A DNA stretch of 64,000 nt from Anaerolineales bacterium (GCA_015075725.1 JABTTV010000001.1:2728001-2792000); one strand, 5' to 3'; numbered from the stretch's first letter, positions 26,519 through 35,790 are shown. Translations and numbers: made by a program. The notes: generated from the letters alone by a model not told the origin.

Positions 26519-27787
26519 TCATTTCGGATTCATCACCCGCCCAATAAATAGGATTTGCCCGCTTTCCACATCGCGGATGAAATAAATGAACGGTCGGTCG
26601 ATGATAAGAATATTTTCCGGCTCCATCGCAGTTGCCAGGTCCATGATGACTGCTGTTGCCGCTGCGGCTTCAGTACCTTCTTCATCGACTGTCACAATAG
26701 CTTTGTGGATGATATTGCCGATGAACAGGGCTTGTTGATCGGTCATGCCGGAAAAATCCGCAAAATCTTTGTCGAATGCGAGAGGCATGCCCATGCCTGC
26801 CAGTGTGTCAGTTAATGAAAATGCGCTCTCGAATTCAAACTTTGGCATTCGCAAAGTGACATCTGCCTGGCTGAGATTTGTCAACACTTCATTGAACATT
26901 GCGCCGTTTAACTTAGATTCAATCTCTTCGAACCGGCCTTCATCAGGAACAAGCAGGGTCATTACGGCCGATTCGCCCACGTAGGGGAGTTCCGCCGCCG
27001 CAAAACCATCCCCGGCGAAATAGGGGATATATAGCTGATGCCCCATCATCGGCACGGTGACTTTGGAACCGTCGAGCAACTTGAAGTCGCCGTCCCGGGT
27101 ATCGTTGGCGTCGAACGGAGAGAGCCAGTCCGCTTTGAAGTAAATCGCGTTGACAAGCACCATTTTGGTGGTTGGTTTTATGGAATCTCCAGGCAGAAGA
27201 TCCCTGATCTTATCGTTCGTTTCATCGCTGACCCAATTGTTGATCTCTCTGCGCGAAGGCTCGGGCTGGGTGATGAAATCAAGCAGGTGAATGCCCGCGC
27301 CATAGTTGACGGAAAGGGTATCCAGAAAATCGGGTCGAAAGGTGAAAGTTTGCTCAGCCCAAACGGAGTTGGCGATGTTCAGTTGCATGGGCTCTTGTTC
27401 CTTATCCAGCACAATGGGGGTCTCTTCCAAAGCGAGGTCAAGGGCATTGAATGCGGAATGCAATTGCTCTTGCGAACCGAATCGCAGCACGTTTGCCATT
27501 TGTGCCTCGGTTTCGCCGCGCGCGCCCGCGTACGTCATTGCCAGGGCAAGGGAAATGCTGAACGGAGAGAGGATCAAGTTCCCGTTTTGAGTCCGAAGCG
27601 ACTGGTACAGGTCCAGGGCGAAGGCATTGTTTCCATCCACCAAAGTTTGCAGATTCGCCTGGCTCACGTTGGGATTCTTTTCCCGCGCCCGCCCCGACTC
27701 GGCCATGCTCACTGGCGCTCCACCGCAGGCCGAAAGCAGGATCGTCATCAGAATGATCGGGATAACAAGCTTTGGATATGTTTTCAT
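26519..27787 (-). CDS. Lipoprotein serpin (serine protease inhibitor)
   Basis: 422 residues. A lipoprotein signal with lipobox LLSAC-G places it on the outer face of the membrane. The serpin core is complete: NLILSPFSISLALAMTYAGA, NAIYFKADW, and the reactive loop with the flexible hinge GTEAAAATA (starting Gly371) typical of inhibitory members. Counting from the hinge puts P1 at Ala385 and P1' at Thr386, which would suit elastase- or subtilisin-like proteases (inference). Ribosome site aaggag before ATG 27787 and tataaa just upstream. Bacterial serpins are thought to block foreign or self proteases. Confidence 0.94.
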   Translation of the reverse strand: MKTYPKLVIPIILMTILLSACGGAPVSMAESGRAREKNPNVSQANLQTLVDGNNAFALDLYQSLRTQNGNLILSPFSISLALAMTYAGARGETEAQMANVLRFGSQEQLHSAFNALDLALEETPIVLDKEQEPMQLNIANSVWAEQTFTFRPDFLDTLSVNYGAGIHLLDFITQPEPSRREINNWVSDETNDKIRDLLPGDSIKPTTKMVLVNAIYFKADWLSPFDANDTRDGDFKLLDGSKVTVPMMGHQLYIPYFAGDGFAAAELPYVGESAVMTLLVPDEGRFEEIESKLNGAMFNEVLTNLSQADVTLRMPKFEFESAFSLTDTLAGMGMPLAFDKDFADFSGMTDQQALFIGNIIHKAIVTVDEEGTEAAAATAVIMDLATAMEPENILIIDRPFIYFIRDVESGQILFIGRVMNPK

Positions 27788-27935
27788 GTTGAACTCCTTT
27801 TATACCTGGACGAATGTTTCAGCGATTTTGTTTCCATTGTATCCAAATCCGCGATGGTCGTTGGAATGAAAATGACAAAACGGCAGATCTTATCCGCCGT
27901 TTTGTTTTCTGTGCAGAATAAGTTTTATATTCGCA

Positions 27936-29039
27936 CTATTTTGCGGCTGCCAGCGCTTCACGGATTTGTTGAGTATGCGCGTTTAAGTGAAAACCCGGCT
28001 GGAGCATGCCGCTGCCGAAGCGGTAATAACTGCCTTTATTCGCCACGAAGTCTCCAGGGAGCATTTCCACGAACAGCAATATTTCATCCACACTGCGGCG
28101 CAGGGCGTCCATCATCAATTTGGTCGACGGGTTGGCTTTCACAGTTGCTGCCACCGACTCGGTGATGTTGCCGCCAAAACCGTCTGCCACGGATTCATAC
28201 CCGTCAACGAGCGTGGAAAGATAATTGACATTGAAGCGTTCGCCCTGAATGAGATGCGCCACCACTTCAAGCGCGCTCCACTCGTTCGGCGCGGGGCGTT
28301 TCATCGCTTGCGCGTCGCTGAACCCTTCGAAGCATTTTTCGATCTCGGAAAGCGCAGGCTCGAACAAGGCGCGGGCTTGTTTCGCCAGTTCAGCAGGATC
28401 GAACGGCACATCCACCATCGGGCGTTTGCTCAATTCCATCGCGACGGAATTTTTCTCCGAACCGCGATAGTATTCCACTTCCACCACGTCCCCGCCTTTC
28501 TTACCGGCAATGGCGACTTGCAGACTCGTGAAATCATTGGTGATGGGTTTGCCCGCCATGCTTACAAGGACGTCGTCGCGCTTGATTCCCGCGCGCTGTG
28601 CGCCCATCCCTTCCACCGTTCCGGCGATGCGCAGGTCGATCCCGGTTTCCAGAACAGATTTCAAATTCCGCAGGCTGTCCTGCCAGTTTTCGCGGAAACT
28701 TTCCGGTTTGCCGTTCCACGGTTCGTCCTCCGGCACTTCATGGTCCATGCGGACGTTCACTCCTCCATCCTTTTCTGTAAATGTAACGGTAACTTCGGTA
28801 GGCGCGGGGTCGATGTTCGAATACCAGCGGAACTTCACGCATTTATTTTCTTCCAATTCCAGGTAATGCCCGCTGGAATAGAAATCACCAGCCCACCATA
28901 GATACATGCGTCCGCTTGGGTGCGGCGCGACTGTGGCAACATCGCACAGCCATTCGCGCAGGGAGGTCGCATTCGTAAAGGCGCGATAGGCAAATTTCAG
29001 CGGGGTTCGAACAAAGGTTTCAGCGGTTACTGTGCTCAT
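27936..29039 (-). CDS. SRPBCC(AHSA1)-PDZ-DinB fusion protein
   Basis: 367 residues with three recognisable parts. Residues 1-137 are an AHSA1-like SRPBCC domain (TPLKFAYRAFTNATSLREWL; ENWQDSLRNLKSVLE). Residues about 138-212 form a PDZ domain (GAQRAGIKRDDVLVSMAGKPI). Residues about 220-367 are DinB-like (FDPAELAKQAR; PNEWSALEVVAHLIQGER; the C-terminal LNAHTQQIREAL holds the last metal-ligand His region). DinB proteins are often thiol transferases and SRPBCC domains bind hydrophobic ligands. No signal peptide, so the PDZ would act in the cytoplasm. Good gaggag ribosome site. Function unknown. Confidence 0.85.
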   Translation of the reverse strand: MSTVTAETFVRTPLKFAYRAFTNATSLREWLCDVATVAPHPSGRMYLWWAGDFYSSGHYLELEENKCVKFRWYSNIDPAPTEVTVTFTEKDGGVNVRMDHEVPEDEPWNGKPESFRENWQDSLRNLKSVLETGIDLRIAGTVEGMGAQRAGIKRDDVLVSMAGKPITNDFTSLQVAIAGKKGGDVVEVEYYRGSEKNSVAMELSKRPMVDVPFDPAELAKQARALFEPALSEIEKCFEGFSDAQAMKRPAPNEWSALEVVAHLIQGERFNVNYLSTLVDGYESVADGFGGNITESVAATVKANPSTKLMMDALRRSVDEILLFVEMLPGDFVANKGSYYRFGSGMLQPGFHLNAHTQQIREALAAAK

Positions 29040-29120
29040 TGTTTCTCCTCGGATCGTTTTTCTTTTTTATAAAGCGGCGGCACGCAATATGCAACCTACC
29101 ATGGAGGGGAATTTCCCTCA

Positions 29121-29153
29121 AATAAAAAAAACGCCCGCAACAGCGAAGCGTTT
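29121..29153 (-). terminator. Terminator of the kinase gene at 29162
   Basis: On the minus strand aaacgc...gcgttt forms a hairpin that ends in eight T residues, 9 bp after the kinase stop. Confidence 0.75.
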
Positions 29154-29161
29154 CAAGTTGT

Positions 29162-31273
29162 CTATTGACCAGCCGGGGGCGGCGTTTGATTTTCCCCTTC
29201 GAGTATTTGCATATCCGCCATGTATTCGGCGTGTTCGTATGCGGTGATTGCGCCGCCCTCCCCAGCCACCGGGTCCACGGTTTCGTTGCCATCGAGGTCG
29301 ATTCCGTTGCGGATCTGATCCGCGAGAGTGACCGCCAGGCGGACATCCGCCTCTGAGATTTGACCAGGCGCGGACTCGAGAATCCGCTTCGCAACGTCCC
29401 GGAGCTGGCTCGCCCAGCCCTCGACATTTTTTCCGCTGATAATGACATGCTCCGCGTGGATTTTGATGTTCGCTGTCGCATCGCCGGAGGAAGCGGATAG
29501 TTCGGAATGGGTGATCGTCCCTTCGATATAACCGCTCTGTCCGCCGTTCAGTAAAAGTCCGAATCCATCGCCGGGGTCATCCACTTTGCCGTTCTTATCC
29601 CAATCCTTATGATCCCCGCTCTGATTCCCGACGATGAGATTGATCATCACCTCGGCATTCATCCTCAAAGTCTTTTCGTCTCCCGCTTCGAGGGCGGCCG
29701 CCATTGCCTCTCCCGCATCATGGACGAGTTGACTTGTTTGCAGCAAGCCGGTGGTCAGCGGAGTTTGGTCCGGTGTGCCCCCAAAACTGCCGAGCAAGTG
29801 GCGGATGTGAGTCAATGCGCCGGGCGGGACTGCAGACGAATAAACGATATCATCGGATGGGTTCGGGCTTGGGTCTGGATTCGCCTCAAGGGTGATCTCC
29901 ATTCGGTTATAAACATTTAATAGGTTGCGGCTTTGCGGGTCGAGATACGTCAGCGAATATTGACCCGCTTGATTCTTTTCGAGAGTCCCGAGGCTGGTTA
30001 GGACTTCATTGCTGTCATCGATCAGCCAGGCTTCATAGTAATGTCCGTCTTCGGGGTCTGGGAACGAGCCGCTTATCGTGACTTGGTCGAGCGCGTCTTG
30101 AAAACGTAGAACGGGAAAGTCGCCAGCGATGGGAATGACCGAAGCTCCCCCCGCTTCATCCACGCCCGCCGCATGGGTCTCTTGCGGGGTTGATCCCGCG
30201 ATGCCCTGTTCAGGCGTTGTCCTCCCAGGCAACAACGTAAAAACAGAAATTCCCAGCAGGCTGGCGGCGAAAACGCCGAAACAAAGACAGGCAAAGATTC
30301 CCGCGCCGATCCATATGGGGTTGATTCGGGTTTGGGCAGGCTTGGTTCTTGACGCTGTTGGGGGCGGAGTCTTGAAGCGGAGCGAATGGATGGTTTCCGC
30401 TTCGGCGTGCATCCCGATCGCTTCGTAGAATTCCCCTAGCAGTTCCCGGGCGGACCGGTGTCGATTCTCGGGGAGTTTTTCCAATCCTTTGCTGACGACC
30501 GCTTGAATTTCCGGCGAGATATTTTCGATCGGCGGTGGCGGTTCCGAGATGAGTTTCAGGATCACGCCGAGGGATGAATCACCGTCGAAGGGCACGCGAC
30601 CCGCGAGCATTTCATATAGTACGACAGTGAGCGAATAAATATCAGCCCGGTGATCGACGGATGAATTGCCCTGCGCCTGTTCCGGCGACATGTAAGCGGG
30701 GGTTCCGCTGACCAAGCCCGATGCGGTCTGGGTGAGCGAGCCTGAGATGCGCGCCAGACCGAAGTCGGTTATGACGCAACTTGTATCGGGAGGGAGGGGC
30801 TTATCGGACGAGTATTCGGCGCTGTTATTGCTCAGGATGATATTGCCGGGCTTTATGTCGCGGTGAATGATGCCTTGAGAATGGGCATAATCCAGTCCCT
30901 CAGCGAGCGGCTTGAGTAATTGCGCCACTTGTTTCAGGGTTAATTTCCCTCCGTTTTTATGCAGGGTGCGCAGGTACATCGCCAGGGAGGGCCCGTTGAT
31001 GTACTCCATCACAATGTATGGATGGCCGTTGTGCGTGTCAAAGTCATAGACCTGGACAATGTTCGGATGCCTTAATGCCGCCACTGCTTTGGCTTCGCGC
31101 TGGAATCTATCGAGAAGTTCCGGCTCGGATTCGACATGACTGTGCATGAATTTGACCGCCACGTGACGGTCGAGGGTGAGGTGCGTGCCGAGGAATACTT
31201 CCGCCATGCCCCCGCGCGCAATGTAGTTCTCGATGCGGACTTTGCCGATGGTCTGTCCGATCCAGTCTGCCAT
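29162..31273 (-). CDS. Transmembrane Ser/Thr protein kinase with RskA-like ectodomain
   Basis: 703 residues. N-terminal Hanks-type kinase (about 1-275): glycine loop ARGGMAEVFLG, catalytic Lys in HVAVKFM, HRDIKPGNI, DFGLARI and SGTPAYMSPEQ. A Pro-rich linker leads to one membrane helix (about 322-345). The outside part begins with an anti-sigma-K (RskA) C-terminal-like beta domain (FQDALDQVTISGSF; YYEAWLIDD) followed by about 200 unassigned residues and a Pro-rich tail. The start at 31273 has TATAAT exactly 6 nt upstream, so the mRNA is probably leaderless. The ectodomain suggests sensing outside the cell. No cognate phosphatase nearby. Confidence 0.94.
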   Translation of the reverse strand: MADWIGQTIGKVRIENYIARGGMAEVFLGTHLTLDRHVAVKFMHSHVESEPELLDRFQREAKAVAALRHPNIVQVYDFDTHNGHPYIVMEYINGPSLAMYLRTLHKNGGKLTLKQVAQLLKPLAEGLDYAHSQGIIHRDIKPGNIILSNNSAEYSSDKPLPPDTSCVITDFGLARISGSLTQTASGLVSGTPAYMSPEQAQGNSSVDHRADIYSLTVVLYEMLAGRVPFDGDSSLGVILKLISEPPPPIENISPEIQAVVSKGLEKLPENRHRSARELLGEFYEAIGMHAEAETIHSLRFKTPPPTASRTKPAQTRINPIWIGAGIFACLCFGVFAASLLGISVFTLLPGRTTPEQGIAGSTPQETHAAGVDEAGGASVIPIAGDFPVLRFQDALDQVTISGSFPDPEDGHYYEAWLIDDSNEVLTSLGTLEKNQAGQYSLTYLDPQSRNLLNVYNRMEITLEANPDPSPNPSDDIVYSSAVPPGALTHIRHLLGSFGGTPDQTPLTTGLLQTSQLVHDAGEAMAAALEAGDEKTLRMNAEVMINLIVGNQSGDHKDWDKNGKVDDPGDGFGLLLNGGQSGYIEGTITHSELSASSGDATANIKIHAEHVIISGKNVEGWASQLRDVAKRILESAPGQISEADVRLAVTLADQIRNGIDLDGNETVDPVAGEGGAITAYEHAEYMADMQILEGENQTPPPAGQ

Positions 31274-31279
31274 GGGCAA

Positions 31280-31285
31280 ATTATA
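31280..31285 (-). promoter_or_regulatory. -10 element of leaderless kinase gene
   Basis: TATAAT on the minus strand, then N6, then ATG at 31273. Confidence 0.62.
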
Positions 31286-31336
31286 CAGCGGAATTCGGAG
31301 GGGGGATGTCTGAAAATGGAGTTGAAATGGAAGTCG

Positions 31337-31825
31337 CTAAGCTAATCTTAATTCCATCGAAATCTCGCCGGGTTTCTCGTTGTAGCAGGCGATCTCATAA
31401 AACCCAAGTCGATTGTAAAAAGCGATGGCTCGCGTCTGTTCCGGGCTGGTTTGCAGGATGATTCTTTCATAGCCTTTGGAGCGGGCGAAATCGAACAGCT
31501 GATTGATGATCTGATATCCAATTCCCCTGCCATGATAGGGCTCGAGCAGCCACATCCGCTTCAATTCGGCGGTCCTGGCAGCGAATTTGCGGACCGCGCC
31601 AGAGCCGATGACATTGTCGCCATCAAGCGCAACCAGAAAGTGACCGTCGTTCTGAAAATAATGCTCTTCGACATGCGCCATGTCCTCGAACTCTTTATCG
31701 GTTTCAAAGTGGCTGATCATGTCTTCAAAACCACGTTCCCAGCCATAGATGTTGTACGCAACCGTGAGAATGACCCGTCTCGCGGCGGGGATTTCTTCGG
31801 GAGTGATGGGGCGGATAGTGATCAT
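31337..31825 (-). CDS. GNAT-family N-acetyltransferase
   Basis: 162 residues. Acetyl-CoA-binding motif A is seen as LKRMWLLEPYHGRGIGYQII, and the C-terminal motif B as AIAFYNRLGFYEIACY. The substrate is unknown. TATACT lies exactly 6 nt before the ATG, a leaderless arrangement. It stands alone between two kinase genes. Confidence 0.9.
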   Translation of the reverse strand: MITIRPITPEEIPAARRVILTVAYNIYGWERGFEDMISHFETDKEFEDMAHVEEHYFQNDGHFLVALDGDNVIGSGAVRKFAARTAELKRMWLLEPYHGRGIGYQIINQLFDFARSKGYERIILQTSPEQTRAIAFYNRLGFYEIACYNEKPGEISMELRLA

Positions 31826-31831
31826 TGTGGG

Positions 31832-31837
31832 AGTATA
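31832..31837 (-). promoter_or_regulatory. -10 element of leaderless GNAT gene
   Basis: TATACT, N6, ATG at 31825, minus strand. Confidence 0.6.
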
Positions 31838-31988
31838 GCATCATGCGGGAGAACGCATCGCCTGGGAGGGTGGATCTTAGCCGACACTGGTTTGAGTTTC
31901 CCCGCGGGTGTTGCGAAAGGGCTCCGGGAGGATGCAAAAGAAGGATAGTGGCGTGACTCGCGGTTGGTGTAAAGCCGCCACGATACGC

Positions 31989-32016
31989 TTGTTTTATGAA
32001 GGAAACTGCCTATAAT
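31989..32016 (+). promoter_or_regulatory. Promoter of the second kinase gene
   Basis: TTGTTT (31989-31994), 16-bp spacer, perfect TATAAT (32011-32016). Predicted start about 32023, leader about 80 nt. Confidence 0.55.
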
Positions 32017-32104
32017 GATATTGACAGAGGTTTAATCCTGAACTTGTTATACACACTTTAGAGCCGCTTCGATGAGGTTGTCTGGGACCTGAAAGCGAGC
32101 AGAA

Positions 32105-33775
32105 ATGACAGATCTTTCCGGTCAATATTGGAGCCGGTATCATCTATTGGAGCAACTTGGCGAAGGGGGGATGGCGACGGTTTACAAGGCGTTCGATACC
32201 CGGCTTGAGAGGGACGTGGCGATCAAGGTTATTCGCGGGGACGCCTTCCATCCCGAGTCTTTGGATGAGATTTTGAAGCGGTTCGAGCGGGAAGCGAAAT
32301 CGCTGGCGCGCCTGGCACATGCGAATATCGTCAAGGTCTACGATTACGGGGAACACGAGGGCGCTCCATTTCTGGTGATGGAATATCTGCCGGGGGGTAA
32401 CCTGAAGAAATTGCTGGGAAAACCCATCGCGTGGAAAGATGCTTTGCGTTACCTGCTGCCCATTGCCCGCGGATTGGCGTATGCGCATCAGCATGGGATC
32501 CTCCACCGGGATATTAAACCTGCCAATATCCTTATCACCGAGTCGGGCGAGCCGATGCTGACCGACTTCGGAATCGCTAAAATGTTCGAGGGGGAACAGC
32601 AACCGGCATTGACCTTGTCGGGAATGATCGTGGGAACTCCGGAATATATGGCACCAGAACAATGGACCGGTAAGGTCGGGCGGCAATCCGATATGTATTC
32701 CCTGGGGATCGTGCTTTATGAATTGGTGACCGGACGCAAACCATATGTGGCTGATACCCCCGGGGCAGTGCTGTTGAAACAGTCTTCAGAGCCGCTCCCA
32801 CGACCAAGCCAGTTTGTTGGGAATCTACCTGATGCCGTTGAGAAGATGCTGCTCAAACTACTGTCAAAGGATCCAACAGATCGTTATGAGACCATGGATG
32901 CACTCGTGGATGCAATGGAGAATCTCCTGGGAACGACGGAAGATTCTACGAAAGCCGAAAGTTCGTCGTTGTCAATAGAAGAAAACACCCCCGGGATGAC
33001 TTCAAAGGAATCTTACCTACCCCCTGAGGGGCAGATTCCTGTGAAAAGCGGATGGCGACCGAAGAGATTATTTGTGGCAGGGGGGATCGCGTTTGTTTGC
33101 TTATGCCTCTCTTTACTGGCAGTCTATTTCCTGTGTATTCTGTTCTCCACTCCGATTTCGAACACAGAAGAGGTTTCCACTTACCCCGCCCAATCCCCCA
33201 GCCCCGGCGCAATCGATGAAATCGTACCCGCTACCATCGACGTCGATCCATGTGAAGGCATGACCGACCCGGGCGCAAGACTGAAATTCGATTTTGATCA
33301 AGCTGTCACCTGCCTGATCGATATCGACCGTGTGCGGACATTCATGGCGAATAATATTCGATACGATCCGGAATATGACATTCGGGAACGGGGCGGGAAC
33401 GAATATGTCCCTGCCCGCATGGTTTACGAACACGGCATAGATGACGCGGATGGATGCGCCATCCTCCAGTGCTACTTCCTTGAAGTCAACGGCCGGGATG
33501 CTTTTATGATCGGTCTCAGCGTCGAAAGCCCGGTTGGTAGTAATGTCTGCGGCATAAAGAACGAAGACGGAACGATCCTTGTCCTCGAAGGTGCGGGTCA
33601 GGCCGCCGGACCTTTCAAATCCTTTACCGATCTGGCAGGATACTACATCGAGCGGAAATGGATGTTGAGCGGCGGTTCGCTCAGGACGTTGAAAGCCTCG
33701 CAGGTCGCCCAGATCACGACCGACTTCACAACCCCGACTGTTTTGGAACTGCCCTGGGTTTTTCAAAAGTATTAA
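32105..33775 (+). CDS. Transmembrane Ser/Thr protein kinase with possible transglutaminase-like ectodomain
   Basis: 556 residues. Kinase domain about 1-280: LGEGGMATVYKA, DVAIKVI, HRDIKPANI, DFGIAKM, VGTPEYMAPEQ. One membrane helix (about 322-345). The ectodomain (about 375-556) has no sure family; the block around EHGIDDADGCAILQCYFLE followed by GRDAFMIGLSV resembles the Cys-bearing helix of transglutaminase-like folds, but the matching His was not found. Its ectodomain is unlike that of the other kinase, so the pair probably senses different things. The ribosome site is weak. Promoter at 31989-32016. Confidence 0.92.
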   Translation: MTDLSGQYWSRYHLLEQLGEGGMATVYKAFDTRLERDVAIKVIRGDAFHPESLDEILKRFEREAKSLARLAHANIVKVYDYGEHEGAPFLVMEYLPGGNLKKLLGKPIAWKDALRYLLPIARGLAYAHQHGILHRDIKPANILITESGEPMLTDFGIAKMFEGEQQPALTLSGMIVGTPEYMAPEQWTGKVGRQSDMYSLGIVLYELVTGRKPYVADTPGAVLLKQSSEPLPRPSQFVGNLPDAVEKMLLKLLSKDPTDRYETMDALVDAMENLLGTTEDSTKAESSSLSIEENTPGMTSKESYLPPEGQIPVKSGWRPKRLFVAGGIAFVCLCLSLLAVYFLCILFSTPISNTEEVSTYPAQSPSPGAIDEIVPATIDVDPCEGMTDPGARLKFDFDQAVTCLIDIDRVRTFMANNIRYDPEYDIRERGGNEYVPARMVYEHGIDDADGCAILQCYFLEVNGRDAFMIGLSVESPVGSNVCGIKNEDGTILVLEGAGQAAGPFKSFTDLAGYYIERKWMLSGGSLRTLKASQVAQITTDFTTPTVLELPWVFQKY

Positions 33776-33900
33776 ACCTGCGCGGCAAAGGAATACACTG
33801 ATTTCTCGGCATCCTTCTGCCAGTTAAGGTCAAGGTTTTTCCATACTTCAAGCAAGGATAGTAAAATCGGATGCAATATTTGCGTCTGGTTTCTCTTCAC
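33772..33900 (-). CDS. Possible 42-residue protein coupled to metG
   Basis: A GTG overlapping the metG stop (GTGA) opens 42 codons, MKRNQTQILH to AAQV, ending in TAA that overlaps the converging kinase stop. The composition looks protein-like (SLLEVWKNLDLNWQ amphipathic helix). No family recognised. It fills the metG/kinase gap completely. It may be a chance open frame. Confidence 0.35.
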   Translation of the reverse strand: MKRNQTQILHPILLSLLEVWKNLDLNWQKDAEKSVYSFAAQV

Positions 33901-35690
33901 TTACCTAATCGTCCCCGTTCCGCCTCGATCACATCCGTTTCCAACTTCTTGAACAGCGGACCGGGTTGATTCAATTTTGCGCCGGGTTTCAAGTCGCTGG
34001 GTTTCCATTGCAAGCCTTCAACCGGTTTGTATCTCAGCACCTTGTGTGTGCCGATGGCGTCGGTGACTTCTTCGGTGTATTGCTCACCAAAGAGCGGTGT
34101 CTCGTAGCCAAAGAATCCGTGCAGGCGCTCGGAGGTGAAGGGGATGAACGGCGCGAACATGATCTTCAATGAGTCAATCGCTTTCAACGCGGTGTAGATG
34201 GTCTTGGCGGCGCCGTCTTTGTCGGTCTTCACAGCAGACCACGGCGCATTGATGTCAAGATATTGATTGACAACAGTGGCGAGTTTCATCGTCTCGCCCA
34301 AAGCTGAGCGCAGACGCACAGCGTCGAGTTCGGCGCCCACAGTGTTGAATCCAGCCTCGATGGTGGCGAGCAGGTCAAGGTCTGCGGGGCGAAGCGAGGT
34401 TGTGTCCACATTTGGCACATGACCTTCCCAATGCTTATAACAAAATGACAGCACTCGGTTGGCAAGGTTGCCCCAGGTCGCCACGAGTTCGTTGTTGTTG
34501 CGCGCCACGAACTCGGCCCAATCCCAATCGCTGTCTTTGGCTTCGGGCATGTTCGCCGTCAGGTAATAGCGGATGGCGTCCGGGTCGTAGCGGGTGAGGG
34601 CGTCGCGTCCCCAAACCGCCCAGTTGCGTGAACCGCTGATCTTCTGCGACTCGAGATTCATGAATTGATTGGCTGGCACATCGAACGGCAGGATGAGCGG
34701 CGCGCCTTCTTCGCCAGCAAAAAATTCAAGGAACGCGCTTCCTGCGCCCATCAACTCGGCGGGCCATTGTGACGTGTGGAAGAAGATATTGTCTTTGCCG
34801 ATGAAGTGGAATTGCTTCGCGGCGGGGTTGATCCACCAATCACGCCACGCCTCTTTCGCGCCCGATAACTGTGCCCACTCGATCGGAGCGGAGAGATAGC
34901 CGATAACGGCTTCAAACCAAACATACAAAACTTTGGTCTTCCATTGCGGCTCATCCACAGGGACGGGAATGCCCCAATCCAAGTCGCGTGTAATCGAACG
35001 AGGCTTGAGTCCCTCGCTTTCGATCTTGCGCAAGGATTCGCCCAAGACCGTATCGCGCATGTGGTCGGAGCGTGATTGCAGGAACTTCTTGACATCCGGC
35101 TCGAGTTTGGAGAGGTCGAGATAAAAATGTTCGGTATCGCGTAATTCAAGAGCGCCATCGCCCGTCTTCGCACGCGGATTTTTTAACTTCTCCGGTTCGA
35201 GCACATTGCCGCAGTTATCGCATTGATCCGAGCGCGCACCTTCGAAGCCGCAGATGTAACATGTCCCTTCGACGTAGCGGTCCGGCAGGAATTTTCCCGC
35301 GCTGGGGGAGTACCATTGTTTGCTGAACTCACGGTAGAGATAGCCGTTCTTCTGCAAGGCAAGGAACATCGCCTGCGACACTTTGAAGTGATTGTCGCTG
35401 TGGGTGGTGGTGTACAGGTCGTAGGTGATGCCGATCTGTTGGAACAGCTCGATAAAGCCCTCATGGAAGGTTTTGTACACTTCCTCGACGGGCTTGCCAA
35501 GTTTGTCCGCGCTCATGGTGACGGGTGTGCCGTGTGAGTCGGTGCCGGTGATCATCAATACCTTGTTGCCCTTGAGGCGATTGTAACGGGCGAAGATATC
35601 CCCGGGCAGGTGTGAGCCGGTTATGTTGCCCACGTGAATTTCGGCATTGGCATAGGGCCAGGCGACGGCTACTAAAATGGTTTCGGTCAT
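33897..35690 (-). CDS. metG: Methionyl-tRNA synthetase
   Basis: 597 residues. It charges tRNA-Met. Class I marks: the HIGH equivalent HVGN in ANAEIHVGNITGSHLPGD, a four-Cys zinc knuckle (CYICG...CDNCG), and the KMSKS equivalent QKISGSRNW. The catalytic and anticodon-binding domains are complete. There is no C-terminal tRNA-binding extension. The start MTETILVAV at 35690 has a ggag site; an upstream in-frame ATG adds only 8 residues. Upstream lies a palindromic repeat (35712-35770). Confidence 0.97.
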   Translation of the reverse strand: MTETILVAVAWPYANAEIHVGNITGSHLPGDIFARYNRLKGNKVLMITGTDSHGTPVTMSADKLGKPVEEVYKTFHEGFIELFQQIGITYDLYTTTHSDNHFKVSQAMFLALQKNGYLYREFSKQWYSPSAGKFLPDRYVEGTCYICGFEGARSDQCDNCGNVLEPEKLKNPRAKTGDGALELRDTEHFYLDLSKLEPDVKKFLQSRSDHMRDTVLGESLRKIESEGLKPRSITRDLDWGIPVPVDEPQWKTKVLYVWFEAVIGYLSAPIEWAQLSGAKEAWRDWWINPAAKQFHFIGKDNIFFHTSQWPAELMGAGSAFLEFFAGEEGAPLILPFDVPANQFMNLESQKISGSRNWAVWGRDALTRYDPDAIRYYLTANMPEAKDSDWDWAEFVARNNNELVATWGNLANRVLSFCYKHWEGHVPNVDTTSLRPADLDLLATIEAGFNTVGAELDAVRLRSALGETMKLATVVNQYLDINAPWSAVKTDKDGAAKTIYTALKAIDSLKIMFAPFIPFTSERLHGFFGYETPLFGEQYTEEVTDAIGTHKVLRYKPVEGLQWKPSDLKPGAKLNQPGPLFKKLETDVIEAERGRLGK

Positions 35691-35711
35691 GGTGGAACTC
35701 CGTTTTATTAC

Positions 35712-35770
35712 CACAAAGGATCACAAAGTTACACGAAGGGTGAATTCTTAAACCTTTGTGACCCTTTGTG
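35712..35770. repeat. Dispersed palindrome, cacaaagg type
   Basis: cacaaaggatcacaaag (35712-35728) pairs at 16 of 17 positions with ctttgtgaccctttgtg (35754-35770). It sits just upstream of metG. Confidence 0.82.
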
Positions 35771-35790
35771 TTCTCTGTGTTTTGAACTTT

